NCBI RefSeq assembly: GCF_017826695.1
Contig: NZ_JAFFZW010000010.1
Location: 1 to 64,000 of the forward strand
Direction: 5' to 3'
Length of the DNA: 64,000 bases
Source: Pseudomonas alliivorans
GTDB lineage: Bacteria > Pseudomonadota > Gammaproteobacteria > Pseudomonadales > Pseudomonadaceae
Shown: positions 9,211-17,050 of the stretch, piece by piece
Layout: each line of letters opens with the position of its first letter
Numbering within the stretch: position 1 is the first letter of the stretch
Position numbers and translations under genes: made by a program
The notes under the pieces: model-generated
Seen by the model: the letters and a program-made list of their open reading frames with translations, nothing else
The model's database searches: none
What the model was told of the DNA's origin: nothing

Positions 9211-9240
9211 GAAACGCCAGCCGCTAAGGGCTGGCGTTTC
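9211..9240 (-). terminator. Rho-independent terminator downstream of rluB
   Basis: A nearly perfect 12-bp stem (GAAACGCCAGCC with GGCTGGCGTTTC) with a six-base loop lies 34 bases past the rluB stop. The base of the stem supplies TTTC on the minus strand; the following tract is TGTTTCTGG. Confidence 0.8.
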
Positions 9241-9273
9241 CGTTTATTCACACACCTGACTCGCACGCCACGT

Positions 9274-10497
9274 TTACTGTGGCTTGCGACGACCGAAGCC
9301 CGGACGCTGACCCGATCCTGCCGGTGGACCACGACGCTTGCCTGACGGCGCATCATCGTCGACCAGCTTGATGCCGGCACGCTTGGGTGCTGGCTTGGCC
9401 GGGCGCTTGTTCATTTCGCTCGGACGCTCAGCCACCGGTGTACCACGGCTGTTGTCGGCCGGACGCGGCGAACGGGAACCTGGCTTGCCGGAATCCTTGC
9501 GCGGCGATGGGCGCTGGGTCGAATCGCCACGCGGGCGATCACGATCGCTGCCGGTGATTTGTGGCTGACGCTGCGCACGCTCGCCGGACGCCGGTGCGCC
9601 AGCGGCAGGACGCAGCGTACGAACGCGCTCGCCCTTGCCCAGCGGGCGGGACGACTGACGCTGCAGACGCTCGAGCTTTTCCTTGGTCTTGGCATTCATC
9701 TGCGGCTGGGCCACAGGTGTCAGACCGACTTCGGCAGCCAGAATGTCGACTTCGTACTGGCTCATTTCGCGCCAGCGACCCATCGGCAGGTCGGAGTTCA
9801 GGAACACCGGTCCGTAACGCACGCGCTTCAGACGGCTGACCACCAGCCCCTGGGATTCCCAGAGACGACGAACTTCACGGTTGCGACCTTCCATCACCAC
9901 GCAGTGATACCAGTGGTTGAAGCCTTCGCCGCCGGGTGCCTGCTGGATGTCGGTGAAACGCGCAGGACCGTCTTCGAGGATCACGCCGTTCTTGAGACGC
10001 AGCAGCATGTCGTCATCGACCTCGCCACGTACGCGCACTGCGTATTCACGGTCCATTTCAAACGACGGGTGCATCAGGCGGTTGGCCAGCTCACCGTCAG
10101 TGGTGAACATCAGCAGACCGGTGGTGTTGATGTCCAGACGACCGATATTGATCCAGCGGCCTTCTTTCGGGCGCGGCAGACGATCGAAGACGGTCGGACG
10201 GCCTTCAGGGTCGTCACGGGTGCAGATTTCACCGTCCGGCTTGTTGTACATGATGACGCGGCGAACCGTTTCGGCTGCCTCTTCGCGCTTGATCACGCGG
10301 CCGTCGACGCTGATGGCGTCGTGCAGGTCAACACGCTGACCGAGGGTCGCGTCCTTGCCGTTGACCTTGATGCGGCCCTGGGTGATCCAGGCTTCCACGT
10401 CGCGGCGCGATCCGACGCCAATGCGGGCCAGAACCTTTTGCAGCTTTTCGCCTGCGGGTCCGATTTCCTGGCTGTCCTGCTTGTCTTTTTCACTCAT
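9274..10497 (-). CDS. rluB: 23S rRNA pseudouridine(2605) synthase RluB
   Basis: A 407-residue RsuA-type pseudouridine synthase, inferred to modify U2605 of 23S rRNA. An S4 RNA-binding domain (residues 17-63, KLQKVLARIGVGSRRDVEAW) is followed by the synthase domain with catalytic D122 in GRLDINTTGLLMF and the RNREVRRLWE motif. Residues from about 245 to the end are a low-complexity tail rich in Arg, Pro, Lys, Ser and Gly, much longer than the catalytic need. It is the last gene of the leftward block below scpB. Cytoplasmic. Confidence 0.93.
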   Translation of the reverse strand: MSEKDKQDSQEIGPAGEKLQKVLARIGVGSRRDVEAWITQGRIKVNGKDATLGQRVDLHDAISVDGRVIKREEAAETVRRVIMYNKPDGEICTRDDPEGRPTVFDRLPRPKEGRWINIGRLDINTTGLLMFTTDGELANRLMHPSFEMDREYAVRVRGEVDDDMLLRLKNGVILEDGPARFTDIQQAPGGEGFNHWYHCVVMEGRNREVRRLWESQGLVVSRLKRVRYGPVFLNSDLPMGRWREMSQYEVDILAAEVGLTPVAQPQMNAKTKEKLERLQRQSSRPLGKGERVRTLRPAAGAPASGERAQRQPQITGSDRDRPRGDSTQRPSPRKDSGKPGSRSPRPADNSRGTPVAERPSEMNKRPAKPAPKRAGIKLVDDDAPSGKRRGPPAGSGQRPGFGRRKPQ

Positions 10498-10682
10498 CTG
10501 GGCACCTCCCGGTGTGTCGAATCAGGGCTGACCGAGAACCGGCGAGACCTGTGCCCGGCGCGCTGTGGATAGCGGCAGGACGGAATACGTTGAAGCCCTG
10601 GCAAATGGGTTATCGCCGAGGGTCGGCCATCATACGCTCATGCGGCACTTTACGCATCCAGCCTTGCGCGCAATTACCGGCA

Positions 10683-10874
10683 TCACTTCTTCTTTTTGCG
10701 ACCACCGGTCTTGAGCTTCGCCAGACGCTTGGCCGACTCGCTCAGCACCTCGCGCTTTTCATCCTTTTCCAGCTTCTTCCAGGCCTTGATTTCCCGCTTG
10801 CTGCGACCGCATCCCAGGCAAATGTCGTCATCGAATTTGCACAGGCTGATGCAGGGGTTCTTGACTGAACTCAT
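10683..10874 (-). CDS. DUF1289 small cysteine-rich protein
   Basis: A 63-residue protein with the DUF1289 pattern NPCISLCKFDDDICLGCGRS, in which spaced cysteines may bind a metal, followed by a basic helix KREIKAWKKLEKDEKREVL and a KKKK end. The function is unknown. The ATG at 10874 is preferred; an upstream TTG would add three residues. It lies between scpB and rluB and reads the same way. Confidence 0.8.
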   Translation of the reverse strand: MSSVKNPCISLCKFDDDICLGCGRSKREIKAWKKLEKDEKREVLSESAKRLAKLKTGGRKKKK

Positions 10875-11031
10875 GGACAGCAACTCTCATGGGGAAGATG
10901 ACTGAACGTGTGACCGCAGGTGGAGGGATGAATTCGAACGGATGAAAATCATCGCCTGCGCCATTCGCGACGCCGAGCTACACGGACAGCATGTCAACGC
11001 AGAGCATTGGCCTGATCAGTGTGCTTAACGT

Positions 11032-11817
11032 CTAGGACGCTCCGCCTCCGCTCTCGGGGTCGGACTCATCCTCATCCACCGATTCAGGCTCGGCCCGCAA
11101 CAGATCGTCGAAATCCGTTTTCAGCCCCTGCTCCATCGAGTCCAGCTCGACCAGCAGGCTGCGGAAGCTTGTCTCGTCGCGTGGCGGCTCGGGCGCTTCA
11201 TCGACATCGAGACTGGCATCGGCCAGCGCTTGAAGATGCGCCGGCACTGGAGCATCTTCGAAGTCCAGTTCGGGCTCGGTTTCCATCTCGCGCAGATCCG
11301 CCAGCGGCGGCAGCTCGTCCAGGCTTTTGAGGTTGAAGTGGTCGAGAAAACCCTTGGTCGTGGCGAACATCGCAGGCTTGCCCGGTACATCGCGGTAACC
11401 CACCACGCGAATCCACTCGCGCTCCATCAGCGTCTTGACAATGTGACTGTTGACCGCCACACCCCGCACATCCTCGATCTCGCCACGGGTGATCGGCTGG
11501 CGGTAGGCAATCAGCGCCAGGGTTTCCAGCATGGCGCGGGAATAGCGTTGCGGCCGCTCTTCCCACAGGCGCCCGACCCAGGGTGAAAATTTGTCACGGA
11601 TCTGCAGACGATAGCCGGACCCGACTTCCTTGAGCTCGAAAGCACGGCCGTCACAGGACTTGCGCAGTATGTCCAGAGCCTTCTTGAAGACTGGCGGCTC
11701 GGGGCGCTCGCCTTCTTCGAACAGCTCATAAAGGCGGTCGAGCGTTTGCGGTTTTCCAGAAGCCAGCAGAAACGCTTCAAGCAAGGGCGCAAGTTCGCGG
11801 GGTTCATTGAGGTTCAT
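11032..11817 (-). CDS. scpB: Segregation and condensation protein B
   Basis: A 261-residue ScpB, the winged-helix dimer that with ScpA bridges the SMC heads in the bacterial condensin. Typical segments are PLLEAFLLASGKPQTLDRLYELF, RAMLETLALIAYRQPITRGEIEDVRGV and REWIRVVGYRDVPGKPAMFATTKGF. The last 80 or so residues form a very acidic tail (EMETEPELDFEDAP to DEDESDPESGGGAS). The start lies 15 bases after the scpA stop, so the two are co-translated or at least co-transcribed. Confidence 0.94.
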   Translation of the reverse strand: MNLNEPRELAPLLEAFLLASGKPQTLDRLYELFEEGERPEPPVFKKALDILRKSCDGRAFELKEVGSGYRLQIRDKFSPWVGRLWEERPQRYSRAMLETLALIAYRQPITRGEIEDVRGVAVNSHIVKTLMEREWIRVVGYRDVPGKPAMFATTKGFLDHFNLKSLDELPPLADLREMETEPELDFEDAPVPAHLQALADASLDVDEAPEPPRDETSFRSLLVELDSMEQGLKTDFDDLLRAEPESVDEDESDPESGGGAS

Positions 11818-11832
11818 GGATGTGCTCTAGGT

Positions 11833-12651
11833 CTACTCGGCTCGCGCCCGGACATGGATCGCCGCAAAGGGCTCGTTTTGGACCAGCTCGACCAGCGATT
11901 CCTTGACCAATTCCAGCACGGCCATGAACGTCACTACCACACCGAGTCGCCCTTCCTCGGCGGTGAACAGTTCGGCGAACGGCACAAAACCGCCGCCTTT
12001 GAGGCGCTCCAGCACATCGCTCATACGCTCGCGAGTGGACAGCGCCTCGCGGCTCACCTGGTGGCTTTCGAACATGTCGCCGCGATGCAACACTTCGGCC
12101 ATCGACATCAGCACTTCTTCGAGGCTGACATCCGGGAGCAGCTTGCGTGCGCGGGCCTCGGGAGCGTCCAGTTTTGGCACGATGACATCGCGCCCTACCC
12201 GCTTAAGGCCATCGATGCCTTCGGCAGCGGCCTTGAAACGTTCGTACTCCTGCAGACGACGAATCAGCTCGGCACGCGGATCGCCTTCCTCTTCCTCGAT
12301 TTCCGCCGAACGCGGCAGCAACATGCGCGATTTGATCTCGGCGAGCATGGCAGCCATCACCAGATACTCGGCCGCGAGTTCCAGGCGCACGGTTTTCATC
12401 AGCTCGACATACCCCATGTACTGCTTGGTGATTTCCGCCACCGGGATGTCGAGGATATCGATGTTCTGTTTGCGGATCAGGTACAGCAGCAGGTCGAGCG
12501 GCCCTTCGAACGCCTCAAGAAAGACTTCCAGCGCGTCCGGCGGAATATAGAGGTCCAGCGGCATCTGCGTGAGCGCCTGTCCGTAGACCAGCGCAAACGG
12601 CAGCTCCTGCTGGGCGTCGGCCTGACTGTCGACCGTCTCGACCACTGTCAT
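11833..12651 (-). CDS. scpA: Segregation and condensation protein A
   Basis: A 272-residue kleisin subunit of the SMC-ScpAB condensin. It shows the family N-terminal motif VFLEAFEGPLDLLLYLIRKQNIDILDIPVAEIT and the LAAEYLVMAAMLAEIKSRMLLP helix, with the SMC/ScpB-interacting C-terminal winged helix (RLGVVVTFMAVLELVKESLVEL). An N-terminal extension of about 35 residues precedes the conserved part. The ATG overlaps the stop codon of the yciO-like gene by one base (TAATG). Confidence 0.93.
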   Translation of the reverse strand: MTVVETVDSQADAQQELPFALVYGQALTQMPLDLYIPPDALEVFLEAFEGPLDLLLYLIRKQNIDILDIPVAEITKQYMGYVELMKTVRLELAAEYLVMAAMLAEIKSRMLLPRSAEIEEEEGDPRAELIRRLQEYERFKAAAEGIDGLKRVGRDVIVPKLDAPEARARKLLPDVSLEEVLMSMAEVLHRGDMFESHQVSREALSTRERMSDVLERLKGGGFVPFAELFTAEEGRLGVVVTFMAVLELVKESLVELVQNEPFAAIHVRARAE

Positions 12652-13280
12652 TACGCGTCGTCACCGAACGGCGTCGGATCACCGCAGCCGACACGAATCA
12701 CCTGCGGCTCGCCTTCGGACAGGTTGATGACCGTGGACGCCGAGATACCGCCGATGCCGCCGTCGATGATCAGGTCCACCTGATGCTCGAGAATCTGGCG
12801 CATTTCATACGGGTCGCTCAACGGCACGGTGTCGCCGGGCATGATCAGGCTGACGCTCATCAGCGGCTCGCCCAGTTGCTCCAGCAGCGCCTGGGCAATC
12901 GGATGGCTGGGCACGCGCAGACCGATGGTGCGACGTTTCGGGTGCAGGACCAGACGCGGCACTTCACGGGTCGCGTTGAGAATGAAGGTGTACGGGCCCG
13001 GCGTGTGCGCCTTGAGCGCACGGAAAGCGCCGGTGTCGACCTTGGCAAACAGCCCCAGTTGCGAGAGATCGCAGCACATGAGCGTGAAGTTGTGCTTGTC
13101 GTCCAACTGACGCAGACGACGGATACGCTCGATGGCGCTTTTGTCGCCAATCTGGCAACCCAGCGCATAGGACGAATCTGTCGGGTACACCACCAGCCCG
13201 CCGGCCTTGATGATTTCCGCAGCCTGTTTGATCAGGCGCGGTTGCGGGTTCTCCGGGTGGACCTGGAAAAATTGACTCAC
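12651..13280 (-). CDS. yciO: YciO/Sua5-family threonylcarbamoyl-AMP synthase-like protein
   Basis: A 209-residue YrdC-domain protein. The segments IKAGGLVVYPTDSSYALGCQIGDKSAIERIRRLR, LKAHTPGPYTFILNATREVPR, KRRTIGLRVPSHPIAQALL and DLIIDGG place it with E. coli YciO. YrdC/Sua5 proteins make threonylcarbamoyl-AMP for t6A in tRNA; whether YciO does so in vivo is less certain. The GTG at 13280 follows GGAAG at six bases. It sits 13 bases after the PHP gene and overlaps scpA. Confidence 0.88.
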   Translation of the reverse strand: MSQFFQVHPENPQPRLIKQAAEIIKAGGLVVYPTDSSYALGCQIGDKSAIERIRRLRQLDDKHNFTLMCCDLSQLGLFAKVDTGAFRALKAHTPGPYTFILNATREVPRLVLHPKRRTIGLRVPSHPIAQALLEQLGEPLMSVSLIMPGDTVPLSDPYEMRQILEHQVDLIIDGGIGGISASTVINLSEGEPQVIRVGCGDPTPFGDDA

Positions 13281-13293
13281 GGTAACTTCCTGT

Positions 13294-14157
13294 TCAGACG
13301 GCGGCAGTAGGTTGATCATGTTTGAATCTGCACCATAGAGGTGGCAAATCCTCGGGCACGGGGCGGTAAATGCCAATCTCACCCCAGGCACCGGGGCCAT
13401 GGAAGTCGCTGCCGGCAGTCACCAGCAGACCGAACTCCCGCGCCAGGATCGCCAGGGTTCCGACCTGATCGGCAGGCTGCATGCCATTGACCACTTCGAT
13501 GGCGTGACCACCTGCCTGGATGAAATCGCCGACCAGTTTACGCCGTTTACTGCGGGTAAAGTCATAATGCGAAGGATGCGCGAGACTGACCCAGGCGCCG
13601 GAAGCCCTCAGGGTCGCCACCGTGTCCTCAAGTGTCGGCCAATGTTGCTTGACGTCGCCCAGTTTGCCCGCACCCAGCCATTTTCGGAACGCCTCGGCGC
13701 GGTCCTTGACGAAACCTTCACGCACTAGAAAGTCGGCGAAGTGCGGACGAGCCGGCGCATTGCCGCTGTCGCCCAGCTCTTTCTGGATCGCCCGGGCGCC
13801 TTCCAGCGCTCCGGGCATACCTTTGATCGCCAATTTGCGACTGATTTCTTCAGCCCGTAACCAGCGCCCTTCGTGCAAACGCGAGATCGCTTCGGTCAGC
13901 GCGGGGGCCTTGGTGTCGAACGCGTAACCCAATATATGGATGGTCGCCCCGCCCCAGGTGCAGGACAACTCGACGCCGTTGACCAACTGCATACCCAGTG
14001 AATGCGCCGTCTCGCGGGCTTCTTCGAGGCCTTCCAGAGTGTCATGGTCGGTGAGCGAAAGGACACGCACGCCATTCTCATAAGCACGCGTAACCAGTGC
14101 GGTGGGCGACAAGGCCCCGTCCGAAGCGGTGCTGTGGCAATGCAGATCAACATTCAT
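13294..14157 (-). CDS. rnm: PHP-domain 5'-3' exoribonuclease/nucleotide phosphatase (RNase AM, TrpH/YciV)
   Basis: A 287-residue PHP phosphoesterase. Metal-binding motifs are DLHCHST at the N-terminus, LTDHDTLEGLEEA, NGVELSCTW, SLAHPSHYD and AGSDFHGPGAW. Homologues hydrolyse 3',5'-nucleoside bisphosphates and 5' ends of short RNAs; E. coli RNase AM (YciV) is the best match I recall. It is the first gene of the leftward block and is transcribed away from yciB across a 65-base gap that must hold both promoters. Confidence 0.85.
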   Translation of the reverse strand: MNVDLHCHSTASDGALSPTALVTRAYENGVRVLSLTDHDTLEGLEEARETAHSLGMQLVNGVELSCTWGGATIHILGYAFDTKAPALTEAISRLHEGRWLRAEEISRKLAIKGMPGALEGARAIQKELGDSGNAPARPHFADFLVREGFVKDRAEAFRKWLGAGKLGDVKQHWPTLEDTVATLRASGAWVSLAHPSHYDFTRSKRRKLVGDFIQAGGHAIEVVNGMQPADQVGTLAILAREFGLLVTAGSDFHGPGAWGEIGIYRPVPEDLPPLWCRFKHDQPTAAV

Positions 14158-14222
14158 AGTGGTGCTTTCGCAGTCATTGATGTTTGTTATTATGCCGCTA
14201 CATCCTGCTTCTGGCTGCCATT

Positions 14223-14819
14223 GTGAAACAATTCATCGACTTCATCCCGCTGCTCCTGTTTTTCATTGTCTACAAAACCGAACCGCGTGCTGTCGAGATC
14301 CTCGGTAACAGCTATACGGTAGGCGGCATTTTCAGCGCCACGGCCATGCTGATCATCAGTTCGGTGGTGGTCTACGGCATCCTCTATATAAAGCAGCGCA
14401 AGCTTGAGAAAAGCCAGTGGCTGACCCTCATCGCGTGTCTGGTGTTCGGCAGCCTGACGCTGGCCTTTCACAGCGAAACCTTCCTCAAGTGGAAAGCGCC
14501 GGTGGTCAACTGGCTGTTTGCCGTAGCGTTTGCCGGCAGCCATTTCATCGGTGATCGTCCGCTGATCCAGCGCATCATGGGCCACGCCCTGACACTGCCT
14601 GCAGCTATCTGGACCAAACTGAACATCGCCTGGATCTTCTTCTTCCTGTTCTGCGGCGCGGCCAACCTGTACGTGGCGTTCACGTACCAGGACTTCTGGG
14701 TCGACTTCAAAGTCTTCGGCAGTCTGGCGATGACCCTGATCTTTCTGGTCGCCCAGGGTATCTACCTGTCTCGCCACATGAACGACACTGCTACCACCAC
14801 GACCAAATCCGAGGACTGA
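14223..14819 (+). CDS. yciB: Intracellular septation protein YciB (IspZ)
   Basis: A 198-residue inner-membrane protein with five or six hydrophobic helices, opening VKQFIDFIPLLLFFIVYK, with TLAFHSETFLKWKAPVVNWLFAVAF, GSHFIGDRPLIQRIMG and WIFFFLFCGAANLYVAF. E. coli YciB is linked to cell-envelope integrity and septation, with no known enzymatic activity. The GTG at 14223 is chosen by homology; the ribosome-binding site is weak. It is followed one base later by the yciI-like gene. Confidence 0.9.
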   Translation: MKQFIDFIPLLLFFIVYKTEPRAVEILGNSYTVGGIFSATAMLIISSVVVYGILYIKQRKLEKSQWLTLIACLVFGSLTLAFHSETFLKWKAPVVNWLFAVAFAGSHFIGDRPLIQRIMGHALTLPAAIWTKLNIAWIFFFLFCGAANLYVAFTYQDFWVDFKVFGSLAMTLIFLVAQGIYLSRHMNDTATTTTKSED

Positions 14820-14820
14820 C

Positions 14821-15120
14821 ATGCTCTACGCAATCATCGCCACTGACGTCGAAAACTCGCTGGAAAAACGGTTGAGCGTACGCCCTGCCCACCTTGAGCG
14901 CCTGAATGCCCTCAAGGACGCAGGCCGCCTGGAACTGGCCGGCCCGAACCCTGCGGTCGACAGCAACGATCCAGGCGCAGCCGGTTTCAGCGGCAGCCTG
15001 ATCGTCGCCGAATTCGATTCTCTGGCTGCAGCAGAAGCCTGGGCCAAGGCTGATCCGTTCGTCGAGGCAGGCGTCTACGCCAACGTTGTGGTCAAGCCGT
15101 TCAAAAAGGTTCTGCCCTGA
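14821..15120 (+). CDS. YciI-like protein
   Basis: A 99-residue ferredoxin-like-fold YCII protein: MLYAIIATDVENSLEKRLSVRPAHL, then RLELAGPNP, GSLIVAEFDSLAAAEAWAKADPFV and GVYANVVVKPFKKVLP. The conserved His and Asp (RPAHLERL, ADPF) are present. YciI proteins are presumed hydrolases or binding proteins; the substrate is unknown. The ATG is one base after the yciB stop and preceded by GAGGAC, so it is translationally linked to yciB. Confidence 0.9.
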   Translation: MLYAIIATDVENSLEKRLSVRPAHLERLNALKDAGRLELAGPNPAVDSNDPGAAGFSGSLIVAEFDSLAAAEAWAKADPFVEAGVYANVVVKPFKKVLP

Positions 15121-15276
15121 TTCGCAGTTGATATCCTTCGGTGGCAGCGGTCCTGCATGAAACACAACAGGCCCTGCCACTTCGACCGCCCCCCTGCGCA
15201 ACACTCATCATTCCTGACGCGCTGCCGATAACCTGCCGAGTTCAAACAAAAACGGTTCGGGTCAACGGGAGTTCAG

Positions 15277-15684
15277 ATGCGTTCAGGTACGTTGTGTCTG
15301 CTGATAGCGATATCGAGTACAAGCCTGCAGGTTCAGGCGGAAGGAACGGACGCCGCCGGGGCGTCACAGCCAACGCATTATTCAAATGCAGCAGGCCAGA
15401 TCGCGGATCTTCAGTCGCGGCTTGGCAACAGCGAACGCCAGCGCGAAGACTTGATGAAGCAGGTCCAGAACACCGAACGCGACAGCGCACTGCTGGGCCG
15501 TTTGCGTCAAGAGAACCAAAAGCTCAAGTTGCAGCTCAAAGAGGCACTGTCAGCCACGCCGCCGCGTCTGCTGACCGAGCAACAACAATGGTTCGTCGCG
15601 GGCGGTGGCGTTGCGATGATCGCCCTTCTGTGCGGTATATTTGTCAGCGGTTGGCGTAGGCAACGTCGGCAGTGGCTAAATTGA
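15277..15684 (+). CDS. Envelope coiled-coil protein with C-terminal membrane anchor
   Basis: A 135-residue protein. A Sec signal peptide (residues 1-21, ending VQAEG) is followed by a low-complexity linker. A coiled coil spans about 38-90 (AGQIADLQSRLGNSERQREDLMKQV to QKLKLQLKEAL), then a transmembrane helix at about 105-125 (WFVAGGGVAMIALLCGIFVSGW) and the basic end RRQRRQWLN. This resembles the C-terminal half of SH3-and-anchor proteins such as YgiM, but with no SH3 domain. The function is unknown. It ends eight bases before the cpxR-like gene, so it may be co-transcribed with it. Confidence 0.75.
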   Translation: MRSGTLCLLIAISSTSLQVQAEGTDAAGASQPTHYSNAAGQIADLQSRLGNSERQREDLMKQVQNTERDSALLGRLRQENQKLKLQLKEALSATPPRLLTEQQQWFVAGGGVAMIALLCGIFVSGWRRQRRQWLN

Positions 15685-15691
15685 GTGAGTC

Positions 15692-16369
15692 ATGAGCGAG
15701 CTGTTACTAATTGATGATGATCAGGAGCTCTGTGAGCTGCTGAGCAGTTGGCTGAGTCAGGAAGGGTTTCAGGTGCGTGCCTGCCACGATGGCAACAGCG
15801 CGCGTCAGGCCCTTGCCGAGCAGGCCCCTTCCGCTGTGGTACTGGACGTGATGCTGCCCGACGGCAGCGGTCTTGAGCTGCTCAAGCAACTGCGGTCCGA
15901 GCACCCGGACCTGCCGGTGGTCATGCTGTCGGCACGCGGTGAGCCGCTGGACCGTATTCTGGGTCTGGAGCTTGGCGCCGACGATTACCTGGCCAAGCCC
16001 TGCGATCCCCGCGAACTGACCGCCCGCCTGCGCGCCGTCCTGCGCCGCAGCCACCCGGTCGCCTCGTCAACCCAGCTTGAACTCGGCGACCTGACCTTCA
16101 GCCCGGTGCGCGGCGTGGTCAGCATCGATGAAAAAGAACTGACACTCACGGTCTCGGAAAGTCGCCTGCTTGAAGCCTTGCTGCGCCAGCCTGGCGAGCC
16201 GCTGGACAAGCAGGAACTGGCGCAACTGGCGCTGGGCCGCAAGCTCACCCTCTACGACCGCAGCCTGGACATGCACGTCAGCAACCTGCGCAAGAAAATC
16301 GGCCCGCATCCGGATGGTCGTCCGCGCATCGTGGCGCTGCGCAGCCGTGGCTACTATTACAGCCTCTGA
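15692..16369 (+). CDS. cpxR: CpxR-like OmpR-family response regulator
   Basis: A 225-residue two-component regulator. The receiver domain has the acidic pocket at residues 8-10, phospho-acceptor D52 in VVLDVMLPDGSG, and the lysine in DDYLAKPCDPREL. A winged-helix DNA-binding domain (about 130-225) ends with HVSNLRKKIG and RSRGYYYSL. The partner is the sensor kinase at 17051, with a Spy-like periplasmic gene between them. This gene order matches the envelope-stress CpxR locus I recall from P. aeruginosa. It probably activates the Spy-like gene through the GTAAA-type repeat at 16392-16407. Confidence 0.88.
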   Translation: MSELLLIDDDQELCELLSSWLSQEGFQVRACHDGNSARQALAEQAPSAVVLDVMLPDGSGLELLKQLRSEHPDLPVVMLSARGEPLDRILGLELGADDYLAKPCDPRELTARLRAVLRRSHPVASSTQLELGDLTFSPVRGVVSIDEKELTLTVSESRLLEALLRQPGEPLDKQELAQLALGRKLTLYDRSLDMHVSNLRKKIGPHPDGRPRIVALRSRGYYYSL

Positions 16370-16391
16370 GCGTTTTCCGGTCCTGACGATC

Positions 16392-16407
16392 CTTACACAA
16401 GCTTTAC
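16392..16407 (+). promoter_or_regulatory. Candidate CpxR box upstream of the Spy-like gene
   Basis: CTTAC-ACAAGC-TTTAC on the plus strand reads GTAAA-N6-GTAAG on the other strand. This resembles the E. coli CpxR consensus of two direct GTAAA repeats. It lies about 85 bases before the Spy-like start and directly after the cpxR-like gene, where self-contained regulation would be expected. Confidence 0.5.
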
Positions 16408-16489
16408 CAAGCCCTGACCGCGCTTGACCTTGATCTCCCTAAACTGGGCTCAACGGCATAGAGCCGCACTAGAGACAAGGAGATACACC

Positions 16490-16960
16490 ATGCGCAAGAC
16501 CCTGATCGCTTTGATGTTTGCTGCTGCCCTGCCTACCGTTGCCATGGCTGTTCCACCACCGCCTGCAGGTCCTGAAGCCGACGCACCCGCCATGCACATG
16601 GAGCGCGACGACCGTGGCCCAGGCCCAGGCATGCATCGCGGCCCAGGTCCTGGCCCTTTTCGTGATCTGGACCTGTCGCGTGAACAGCGTCAGCAGATCG
16701 ACCGCCTGATGCGTGACCAGATGCACGAGCGTCGTGACATTACTCAGCGTTACCTGGACAAGATGCCTGCTCCCGAGCAGAAAGCCATGCAAGACGAAAT
16801 CAACGCCAAGCGTAACGAAACCGATACCCAGATTCGCGCCCTGCTCAAGCCTGATCAGCAAAAGCAGTTCGACGTAATCAAGAAGAAGCAGGACGAGCGT
16901 CGTGCCGAATGGGCCGAGTTCAAGGCCTGGAAAGCAGCCAAGGCTGCCAAGACGCAATAA
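16490..16960 (+). CDS. Spy/CpxP-like periplasmic chaperone
   Basis: A 156-residue secreted protein: a signal peptide (1-21, ending VAMAV), a Pro/Gly/His/Met-rich linker (residues 22-60, PGPGMHRGPGPGP), then an all-helical LTxxQ-type domain (LSREQRQQIDRLMRDQMHERRD to LLKPDQQKQFDVIKKKQDERR). Spy/CpxP proteins act as ATP-independent periplasmic chaperones and feedback inhibitors of the Cpx sensor. The ATG at 16490 has AAGGAG upstream. It sits between the regulator and sensor genes, with a hairpin after it. Confidence 0.85.
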   Translation: MRKTLIALMFAAALPTVAMAVPPPPAGPEADAPAMHMERDDRGPGPGMHRGPGPGPFRDLDLSREQRQQIDRLMRDQMHERRDITQRYLDKMPAPEQKAMQDEINAKRNETDTQIRALLKPDQQKQFDVIKKKQDERRAEWAEFKAWKAAKAAKTQ

Positions 16961-16997
16961 CATCAGTCACGCCTGACGGCAGACTGATTGCAACCAA

Positions 16998-17033
16998 CCC
17001 GGCATGCTGGAGCATGCCGGGCTTGTTCATTTC
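16998..17033 (+). terminator. Hairpin between the Spy-like gene and the sensor kinase
   Basis: CCCGGCATGCT (16998-17008) pairs with AGCATGCCGGG (17011-17021), followed by CTTGTTCATTTCTT. It is a strong stem with a broken U-tract, so it probably attenuates rather than stops reading into the kinase, making the chaperone more abundant than the sensor. Confidence 0.65.
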
Positions 17034-17050
17034 TTGACCGAGGAAAACCT

